From Treponema sp. (GTDB lineage Bacteria; Spirochaetota; Spirochaetia; Treponematales; Treponemataceae): 19,391 nucleotides of DNA. Under the pieces are notes generated by a model that saw only the letters and a program-made list of their open reading frames with translations, was not told the origin of the DNA and ran no database searches. The translations under genes were made by a program, and so were the position numbers. Positions 13,157 through 19,391 of the stretch are shown in pieces. Location of the stretch: contig JAEDFX010000039.1 in assembly GCA_016297805.1 (NCBI GenBank), positions 1-19,391 of the forward strand, written 5' to 3'. Within the stretch, counting starts at the first letter, position 1, and each line of letters begins with the position of its first letter.

Positions 13157-15199
13157 TTATACTTTAAACTCATCAATCTTTTCAGAAATGTTATTTACTG
13201 CAGAAGTCATTTCCTGTGTAAGATTGTTCAAAAGTCCTGTTGTACGTTTTGTTGCTTCTGTTGTTGTAACAATTCTTGCAAAGTTGCTGGACATATTTTC
13301 AGAAGACTGTTTCAAACTTGAAATAGCATCAAGAATTTCATTTGTACCACTTTCAATCTGAGCACTAGAAGTCTGTACATCATTTGAAGTGTCATTCATT
13401 GCTGTAAGAGCTTCAAGAATCTGTTTAGAACCTTCAGACTGTTCTTCCATAGCCTGTTTAATAGAAATAACCAGTTCAGAAGTATTATTTGTCTTATCAG
13501 ATACAATTTCAAATGATGCAGAGCTTGAATTTGCACTTTCTACTACTTTTGCAATATTAGATGCAATTTCTTTCAAGTTTTCACCAATGCTCTTAGACTG
13601 AGCGGCAGAAGTATCAGCAAGCTTACGAATTTCTTCAGCAACAACTGCGAATCCCTTACCTGCATCACCTGCATGTGCAGATTCAATCATGGCGTTCATA
13701 GAAAGCAAGTTTGTCTGAGAAGAAATTTCAGAAATGATACGGTTTGTATCCTGCAAAGAATTACTCTGTGTAAGAATAACCTGAAGCAAATCATTTACAA
13801 CATTATTCTTAGCAATACCATCATGTGTTGCTTTATTCAATTCATCAAATTCAGCAGCCATTTTTTCTACAGAACTTGATACAGAATTAATATTTCCAAT
13901 CATCTCTTCAATACTTGCACTAGCCTGTGTAATAGAAGCAGACTGAGAAACAATCAAATTGTTAAGAGATTTAATGTTATTAGAAATATTTGTTACAGCA
14001 TCACTTGTGTTGTTTACACAACTATCTTCAGCAGAAAGTGTATTCGTAGCATTTTCAATTTCATTTGAAATCTGTTCAATATTTGCCTGTGTTTCTACAA
14101 GACTTGATTTTACATTGTTGAATGATGAGTTCAAATCAACGTTTGCAGACCCAATCTGTTTTACAGTTTCATGAACGGTATTTACAAAAGTATTTACAGA
14201 TTTTTTAACCAATGAAATTTCGTTGTTATGATTAATCTTAAGACGTTTTGTAAGGTCCTTATCACCAGTGTTAAGATTATCAATATTCTTTTTTATATCA
14301 TTGAATTTACCAATCATGATACGAATGATTATTAATTCACAAATCAAAAGAATTACTGCAACAAGGAAACCACCTGCTAAAGAATTTCTTCTTAAGTCAT
14401 TTGTAATTTTATCAACTTCGGCTCGTTCGACAGTTGCTACAACCTTCCACTTTTTATTAGCCATCTTACAATCTTTTTCGTGGAATACAAGATGACTTTT
14501 CTCTTCCATGTTTAAAACATCATCACCGGCACGAATAGAACCAGCATCATCATAAACAGAAATACGTCCTGTTTTATAGAATGTTTTTGCCAGAATATTG
14601 ATTGGAGCAAGTTCAAGGAATCCTACTACACCACCAGTTACTTTTTCACCAGTTACATCATCAATAAATTCAAGTTTTGTAAAAAGTGGCATAGTAAATA
14701 CACCTGTATTTGCCATACGAGGAGATTCCAACCATGTATCCACATTGTTCTGTTTGTGCATTTTATAGTATTCCTTTTCAAGAATACCGGCTTTAGAAGA
14801 ACCACCTTTTGAGTTGAAAGTTTCAGGACCACCGTCATTAGCATCATGGTTTGTATCCCAGAATACCATTACATAATCAAATCCATTTGGTTTTGGTTTT
14901 GTTTTAATGTAACCTTTAATTCCTTCAACATTATCTTCAGCATCTACAACCGAACGCTGATAAACATTCAAAACTTCAATCTGATTATCAAGCCAGTTCT
15001 GTGCAAAATCTACAGCCTGATCCAAAACACTATCAATAGATTCGCTGTACAAATTACTTACTGGTTTTTTTGTCATGTAAGTTGTAACAGACAAGAAGAT
15101 TGTCATAAAAACAAGTATTTCTAAAAAGGCAACAATACCATATTTTAAAAGCAAAGTTTCTTTTCGTTCTTTACCTTTTTTACTTTCTTTATTCTGCAT
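13157..15199 (-). CDS. Methyl-accepting chemotaxis protein
   Basis: Transmembrane chemoreceptor signalling to CheA/CheW. I choose the ATG at 15199 (680 residues) because GGAGG lies seven bases upstream; a longer TTG start would place that ribosome site inside the coding region. Order: cationic N-terminus (KESKKGKERKE), TM1 about 19-41, an extracytoplasmic sensor of about 230 residues (42-271, Cache-like by length and layout, ligand unknown), TM2 about 272-298, HAMP about 298-350, then a long coiled coil. The kinase-contact hairpin is SSQTNLLSMNAMIESAHAGDAGKGFAVVAEEIRKLAD (about 493-529). It lacks the usual C-terminal CheR pentapeptide. It is its own transcription unit, divergent from carA, and not functionally tied to the aro genes. 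Confidence 0.95.
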   Translation of the reverse strand: MQNKESKKGKERKETLLLKYGIVAFLEILVFMTIFLSVTTYMTKKPVSNLYSESIDSVLDQAVDFAQNWLDNQIEVLNVYQRSVVDAEDNVEGIKGYIKTKPKPNGFDYVMVFWDTNHDANDGGPETFNSKGGSSKAGILEKEYYKMHKQNNVDTWLESPRMANTGVFTMPLFTKLEFIDDVTGEKVTGGVVGFLELAPINILAKTFYKTGRISVYDDAGSIRAGDDVLNMEEKSHLVFHEKDCKMANKKWKVVATVERAEVDKITNDLRRNSLAGGFLVAVILLICELIIIRIMIGKFNDIKKNIDNLNTGDKDLTKRLKINHNNEISLVKKSVNTFVNTVHETVKQIGSANVDLNSSFNNVKSSLVETQANIEQISNEIENATNTLSAEDSCVNNTSDAVTNISNNIKSLNNLIVSQSASITQASASIEEMIGNINSVSSSVEKMAAEFDELNKATHDGIAKNNVVNDLLQVILTQSNSLQDTNRIISEISSQTNLLSMNAMIESAHAGDAGKGFAVVAEEIRKLADTSAAQSKSIGENLKEIASNIAKVVESANSSSASFEIVSDKTNNTSELVISIKQAMEEQSEGSKQILEALTAMNDTSNDVQTSSAQIESGTNEILDAISSLKQSSENMSSNFARIVTTTEATKRTTGLLNNLTQEMTSAVNNISEKIDEFKV

Positions 15200-15238
15200 A
15201 AAAAATCCTCCAAGTAGATTATCGGACAAGTATATTTA

Positions 15239-15268
15239 ATTATAAAGTGGTATTTGTAATATGTACAA
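15239..15268 (-). promoter_or_regulatory. Predicted promoter of the MCP gene
   Basis: On the minus strand TTGTAC (15268-15263), 18-base spacer, consensus TATAAT (15244-15239). About 40 bases upstream of the chosen ATG. Confidence 0.6.
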
Positions 15269-15285
15269 TGAATTCGTTCCAATTA

Positions 15286-15314
15286 TTGACTTTTATTGCT
15301 ATAAGTTTTAATTT
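15286..15314 (+). promoter_or_regulatory. Predicted promoter of carAB
   Basis: TTGACT (15286-15291), 17-base spacer, TAATTT (15309-15314). It leaves a leader of about 100 bases rich in T runs before carA (TAGGAG at 15412-15417 is the ribosome site). I could not find a convincing pyrimidine-responsive terminator or PyrR site in the leader. Confidence 0.45.
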
Positions 15315-15424
15315 ATGTAGAAACATATGAGCAAAGGTGTTCATTCGATTTTACGATTTTTGTTTTTTCGTTAAATGGGGTGAGCATCTTTTTTTTTGCC
15401 CAAATCACTTTTTAGGAGTCATTT

Positions 15425-16597
15425 ATGGCATTTCTAATTCTTGCCGATGGAAGCATTTTCGAAGGTAAATCCATTGGCGCCAGTGGTTCAACAATTGGTG
15501 AAACCGTTTTTACTACTGGTATGACCGGATATCTGGAAACCCTTACGGATCCTAGTTACTTTGGACAAATTGTTACCCAGACATTTCCATTGATTGGTAA
15601 CTATGGTGTTATTCCAGAAGATTTTGAAAGCAAAAAATGTTGGGTTCGCGGCTACATTGTTCGCGAAATGTGTGACCTTCCTTCCAATTTCCGTTGCAGC
15701 GGAGATCTTGATTCCTATCTTAAAAATCAAAATATTGTTGGTATTTGTGGTATTGATACCAGAGCACTTACAAAAAAATTACGAGAAGCAGGTGTTATGA
15801 ACGGTATGATTGTTAGCAGTGATGTTTGTCCTAAAGTTGATGATGAACTTCTTGCAAAAATCAAGGTATACCGTGTTGAAAAATCAGTAGAAACTGTAAG
15901 TACAAACAAATTAGGAATTAGGAATGCGGAATTAGGAATTGATGATGGGTTTATAAAATACAATTCAATTGCTAAGACTTGGCCTGAAACTAATCACAAT
16001 ATTTTTCATTCTGATAAAAAGATTAAAATTGTTCTTTGGGATTTTGGTGCAAAATATAACATTCAACGTGAACTTGAAAAACGTGATGCAGAAGTGATTG
16101 TTGTACCATACAGCTACACTGCGGAAGATATTCTAAAACTTAATCCAGACGGGATTATGCTGAGCAATGGTCCTGGAGATCCAGCAGATAACGTTGGTGT
16201 AATTGCAGAAATTAAGAAAATGTGTGATGCCGCAAAGGAAGGCAAAGTTGTAATCTTTGGTATTTGTCTTGGTCACCAGATGCTGGCACTTGCTCGTGGA
16301 GCAAAAACTTCTAAATTAAAATATGGTCACCGTGGTGGAAATCATCCGGTAAAAGATATGGAAACTGGTCGAGTTTATATTTCCAGCCAGAATCACGGTT
16401 ATGCTGTAGAAAATGATACTTTGCCTTCTTATGCAAAGCTTGCCTTTACAAACTCCAATGATGGAACTTGTGAAGGTGTAACATATACAGATATTCCAGC
16501 TTTTAGTGTTCAATTCCACCCGGAAGCCTGTGGTGGTCCACACGATACAAATTATCTTTTTGATAAATTTGTAAATATGATTGATGTAAGAAAATAG
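15425..16597 (+). CDS. carA: Carbamoyl-phosphate synthase, small (glutaminase) subunit
   Basis: Hydrolyses glutamine and channels ammonia to CarB for carbamoyl phosphate, feeding pyrimidines and arginine. 390 residues, about 20 more than usual. N-terminal domain 1-155 (TGETVFTTGMTGYLETLTDPSY-type segment, GICGIDTRALTKKLR at 106-120). The class I glutaminase domain starts at KIVLWDFGAKYNI (201-213), with LSNGPGDP (246-253), nucleophile C281 (FGICLGHQ) and H365/E367 (FHPEA). The extra length is in the interdomain linker at about 161-175 (NKLGIRNAELGID), coded by a 7-base tandem repeat. The start follows TAGGAG. carB begins 66 bases downstream. Confidence 0.96.
   Translation: MAFLILADGSIFEGKSIGASGSTIGETVFTTGMTGYLETLTDPSYFGQIVTQTFPLIGNYGVIPEDFESKKCWVRGYIVREMCDLPSNFRCSGDLDSYLKNQNIVGICGIDTRALTKKLREAGVMNGMIVSSDVCPKVDDELLAKIKVYRVEKSVETVSTNKLGIRNAELGIDDGFIKYNSIAKTWPETNHNIFHSDKKIKIVLWDFGAKYNIQRELEKRDAEVIVVPYSYTAEDILKLNPDGIMLSNGPGDPADNVGVIAEIKKMCDAAKEGKVVIFGICLGHQMLALARGAKTSKLKYGHRGGNHPVKDMETGRVYISSQNHGYAVENDTLPSYAKLAFTNSNDGTCEGVTYTDIPAFSVQFHPEACGGPHDTNYLFDKFVNMIDVRK
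15911..15938 (+). repeat. In-frame 7-bp tandem repeat inside carA
   Basis: Four heptamers: TTAGGAA, TTAGGAA, TGCGGAA, TTAGGAA. They encode part of LGIRNAELGI in the linker between the two CarA domains. The 7-base unit is not a multiple of three, but four units plus flanks keep the frame. Confidence 0.8.
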
Positions 16598-16616
16598 ATG
16601 ATTGTCACACGGATTC

Positions 16617-16636
16617 GATTTTGCTAACGCAAAATC
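16617..16636. other. Small stem-loop in the carA-carB gap
   Basis: GATTTTGC, TAAC loop, GCAAAATC: perfect 8-bp stem without a T run, followed by the carB ribosome site AAGGAG (16652-16657). Possibly an mRNA processing or stability structure; function not known. Confidence 0.4.
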
Positions 16637-16663
16637 CATAAAATAAAACATAAGGAGATTTAA

Positions 16664-19391
16664 ATGCCATTACGCAAGGACATTCACAAAGTAATGATTA
16701 TTGGTTCTGGTCCAATCATCATTGGTCAGGCTGCAGAATTTGACTACGCAGGTAACCAGGCTTGTAAAGCATTAAAACAGCTTGGACTTGAAGTTTGTCT
16801 TGTAAACTCAAACCCTGCTACCCTTATGACAGACCATGCAATGGCAGATGAAATCTACCTTGAACCACTTAATGTTGAAACTTTACAGCGAATTATTGAA
16901 AAAGAAAAACCAGACAGCTTGCTTTCTACTCTTGGTGGACAGACTGGTCTTACACTTTCAATGGAACTGGCAAAATCTGGATTCCTGGAAAGTCACGGTG
17001 TACAGCTGCTTGGTGCCCGTCCTCTTACAATCGACAAGGCAGAAGACCGTCAGATGTTCAAAGATACAATGGAAGCAATTGGCGAACCTTGTATTCCATC
17101 TAAAGTTGTAACAACATACGAAGATGCATTAGATTTTGTTACAAATCAAATTGGGTACCCTGCAATCATTCGTCCAGCCTTTACTCTTGGTGGTACTGGC
17201 GGTGGTATTGCTTATAACGAAAAGGAATTTGATGAAATTGCCCACAATGGTTTGCACCGTTCACCAATCCATCAGATTCTTGTAGAAAAATGTATTTCTG
17301 GCTGGAAAGAAGTTGAATATGAAGTAATGCGGGATTCAAAAGGTAACGTAATTACAGTATGTTCAATGGAAAACTTTGATCCAGTTGGTGTTCACACTGG
17401 TGATTCAATCGTTATTGCTCCAACTGTAACTCTGGCAGATAAAGAATATCAGATGCTCCGTTCGGCAGCTTTGAACATTATCTCTGCTTTGGAAATTGAA
17501 GGTGGATGTAACTGTCAGTTTGCTTTGAACCCAGAAACTTTTGAATATGCAGTAATTGAAGTAAATCCACGTGTTTCTCGTTCATCTGCTCTTGCTTCTA
17601 AAGCTACCGGTTACCCAATTGCAAAAGTTGCCGCTTTAATTGCTGTTGGTTTTACTCTTGATGAAATTCCTAACTTCGTAACAAAGAAAACTGCAGCATG
17701 TTTTGAACCAGTTTTAGACTACGTTGTTGTAAAAATGCCTAAGTTCCCATTTGAAAAATTTGTATATGCCAGCCGTAAGCTTGGTACTCAGATGAAAGCC
17801 ACTGGTGAAGTTATGGCAATCGGACAAAATTTTGAAGAAGCTATTCTGAAAGCTGTACGCGGTTGTGAACTTGGCGTTAGCGATTTGAACTACAAGGTTT
17901 TTGCTGCAGAAAACGATGAAAAAATCCGTGAAAGAGTTGGTCAGTGTACAGATCAGCGTATTTTTGCAATTTACCAGGCAATCAAACGTGGCTGCATGAC
18001 GATTGAAGAAATCCACGAAGTTACAAAAGTTGATGAATGGTTCTTGTGGAAACTTCAGAACATTGCCAATGCAGAAAAAACTAATGAGATGTTAGGCAAA
18101 AGAGAGATGCTTTACCCTCCCCGCTCTTTCAAAATGGTAGATACTTGTGCCGGCGAATTTGATGCAGAAACTCCATATTTTTATTCTTGTACAAATGGTG
18201 AAAACGAGGCTGAACAGTTCATTAATGAATTGCACTCAGGGGTTTTAGGGGGCGGCAGCCACCTAGGCGAGGGGGTAGCGGAAAACTGCGCAGCAGGTTG
18301 CAGCGAGGGGGAGACTTCCCCCGCCTATCAGTTCGATCCTATTTTCCATGGAATGACTTCTGCTAAAACTGATGCTAAAAATTCAAAAGGCACAATCGTT
18401 GTTCTTGGTTCCGGTCCAATCCGTATTGGTCAGGGTATTGAGTTCGACTATTCTTCAGTTCAGTGTATCTGGGCATTGAAAAAACTTGGTTACGAAGTTG
18501 CAATCATAAACAATAACCCGGAAACAGTTTCTACAGACTTTGATACAGCAGACCGCTTGTACTTTGAACCACTTACTCCAGTTGATGTAATGAACGTTCT
18601 TGCAGTTGAAAAACCAATTGGCGTTGTAGTTGCATTCGGTGGTGGAACAGCAATTAAGCTGGCAAATTATCTTCACTCACAGGGCGTAAAAATCCTGGGA
18701 ACTAGTGCCGATGCCATTGACCTGGCTGAAGACCGGGAACGATTTGACGAACTTTGTGAACGCCTTGAAGTAAACCGTCCAAAAGGTCTTACAGTTCTTA
18801 CAGAAGTAGAAGCTTTGGAAGCTGCCGCAAAACTTGGCTACCCTGTTTTAATGCGTCCATCTTATGTTTTGGGTGGACAGAATATGATTATTGCCCGCAG
18901 TAGTGCTGATATTAAAGAATACATGAAAATCATTCTTGCTCAGAAAATCGAAAATCCAATCTTAATTGATAAATATATGGAAGGAATTGAGTTGGAAATT
19001 GACTGTATTTGTGACGGTGAAGATGTTTTGATTCCTGGAATCATGCAGCACGTTGAACGAACTGGTATCCACTCTGGTGACTCAATTGCCGTTTACCCTG
19101 CATGGAGCTTTACTCCAGAAATGGAAGAAGAAGTTGTAAAAAAATCTACAGCTATGGCTTTGGCCTTGGGAACAAAGGGGCTTACAAATATTCAGTGGCT
19201 TTTCTACAACGGTCAGTTGAATATTATTGAAGCAAACCCTCGTTCCAGCCGTACAGTTCCATACCTTTCAAAAGTTACCGGCGTTCCAATGGTAGAGCTG
19301 GCAACCCGTGCTATGCTTGGGGAAAAAGTAAAAGACATGGGCTTTGGAACAGGTCTTTACCGCCACCCAGATTACTTTGCAGTTAAAGTTC
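16664..19391 (+). CDS. carB: Carbamoyl-phosphate synthase, large subunit (3' partial, with repeat-derived insert)
   Basis: Uses bicarbonate, ammonia from CarA and two ATP to make carbamoyl phosphate. ATG follows AAGGAG by six bases; 909 codons are present and the gene runs off the window, so the C-terminal allosteric domain is missing. The first half opens VMIIGSGPIIIGQAAEFDYAG (10-30) and contains the first ATP-grasp domain; the second half restarts with IVVLGSGPIRIGQGIEFDYSS and a second ATP-grasp domain. Between them, after VDTCAGEFDAETPYFYS, is an abnormal Gly/Ser/Cys-rich linker, SGVLGGGSHLGEGVAENCAA and onward (about 525-556), encoded by an interspersed element. The reading frame is continuous, so the protein is probably made. 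Confidence 0.95.
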   Translation, partial: MPLRKDIHKVMIIGSGPIIIGQAAEFDYAGNQACKALKQLGLEVCLVNSNPATLMTDHAMADEIYLEPLNVETLQRIIEKEKPDSLLSTLGGQTGLTLSMELAKSGFLESHGVQLLGARPLTIDKAEDRQMFKDTMEAIGEPCIPSKVVTTYEDALDFVTNQIGYPAIIRPAFTLGGTGGGIAYNEKEFDEIAHNGLHRSPIHQILVEKCISGWKEVEYEVMRDSKGNVITVCSMENFDPVGVHTGDSIVIAPTVTLADKEYQMLRSAALNIISALEIEGGCNCQFALNPETFEYAVIEVNPRVSRSSALASKATGYPIAKVAALIAVGFTLDEIPNFVTKKTAACFEPVLDYVVVKMPKFPFEKFVYASRKLGTQMKATGEVMAIGQNFEEAILKAVRGCELGVSDLNYKVFAAENDEKIRERVGQCTDQRIFAIYQAIKRGCMTIEEIHEVTKVDEWFLWKLQNIANAEKTNEMLGKREMLYPPRSFKMVDTCAGEFDAETPYFYSCTNGENEAEQFINELHSGVLGGGSHLGEGVAENCAAGCSEGETSPAYQFDPIFHGMTSAKTDAKNSKGTIVVLGSGPIRIGQGIEFDYSSVQCIWALKKLGYEVAIINNNPETVSTDFDTADRLYFEPLTPVDVMNVLAVEKPIGVVVAFGGGTAIKLANYLHSQGVKILGTSADAIDLAEDRERFDELCERLEVNRPKGLTVLTEVEALEAAAKLGYPVLMRPSYVLGGQNMIIARSSADIKEYMKIILAQKIENPILIDKYMEGIELEIDCICDGEDVLIPGIMQHVERTGIHSGDSIAVYPAWSFTPEMEEEVVKKSTAMALALGTKGLTNIQWLFYNGQLNIIEANPRSSRTVPYLSKVTGVPMVELATRAMLGEKVKDMGFGTGLYRHPDYFAVKV
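18237..18331 (+). repeat. Interspersed stem-loop element, copy 6, inside carB in frame
   Basis: Plus orientation and diverged at its left end: CAGGGGTTTTAGGGGG against CAGGGCGTTGCGGG in copy 3. Then the box GCGAGGGGGTAGCGGAAAAC (about 18267-18286), hairpin B with CTGC/GCAG (18286-18302), and GCGAGGGGGAGACTTCCCCC (18303-18322), identical to copy 2. Length is about 95 bases, close to 32 codons. Its middle resembles copy 1 (TGCGC...TGCAGCG). Confidence 0.85.

Noticed and set aside
13157..15229. Longer MCP start at a TTG codon (690 residues)
   Set aside because: The GGAGG ribosome site would be inside the coding region; the ATG at 15199 has ideal spacing to it.
15315..15424. Pyrimidine-sensing leader (PyrR or attenuator) before carA
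   Set aside because: T-rich stretches are present but I found no solid stem before them and no recognisable PyrR-binding loop.

Overview
The window looks like chromosome from an anaerobic, host-associated spirochaete, most likely a gut or rumen Treponema. I infer this from the AT-rich coding sequence with abundant GAA/AAA/TTT codons, the ferredoxin-dependent 2-oxoacid metabolism and the chemoreceptor. Genus is inference; no rRNA or marker gene is present.

Layout. (1) Bases 1-4360, plus strand: indolepyruvate ferredoxin oxidoreductase (iorA, 5' end cut off, then iorB) and a phenylacetate-CoA ligase (paaK). IorAB interconverts aryl-pyruvates with aryl-acetyl-CoA, and PaaK interconverts these with aryl-acetates. 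A 600-bp AT-rich gap before paaK carries a helically phased array of TTACATACA/TGTATGTAA sites leading into a sigma70-like promoter. (2) Bases 4489-5210: a vapBC-type toxin-antitoxin pair with its own promoter and operator. (3) Bases 5211-13061, minus strand: an aromatic amino acid operon read pheA, aroB, aroC, an aroE-aroK-aroA triple fusion, aroF, thiN. It holds every common shikimate step except 3-dehydroquinate dehydratase. Upstream of pheA is a phenylalanine-rich leader ORF of 27 codons (6 Phe and 1 Tyr within 12 residues), followed by an intrinsic terminator and a competing antiterminator. This is a classical pheL-type attenuator, found here in an unexpected lineage. (4) Bases 13157-15199, minus strand: a methyl-accepting chemotaxis protein. 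(5) Bases 15425-19391, plus strand: carA and carB, the latter running off the window.

The second theme is a family of GC-rich, stem-loop-rich interspersed elements, at least six copies plus a degenerate one in 19 kb. Copies lie between genes and, in frame, inside two enzymes: IorA, in an interdomain linker, and CarB, at the joint between its two homologous halves. A different repeat, a 7-bp tandem, lies in frame in the CarA linker. Stems of the elements differ between copies by compensatory changes, so folded structure appears to be conserved. The situation resembles the in-frame palindromic elements known from Rickettsia.

Taken together, the left block salvages or releases aryl acids and the central operon makes aromatic amino acids de novo under apparent Phe-dependent attenuation. 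The flanking genes (thiN, MCP, carAB, vapBC) have no clear functional link to this.
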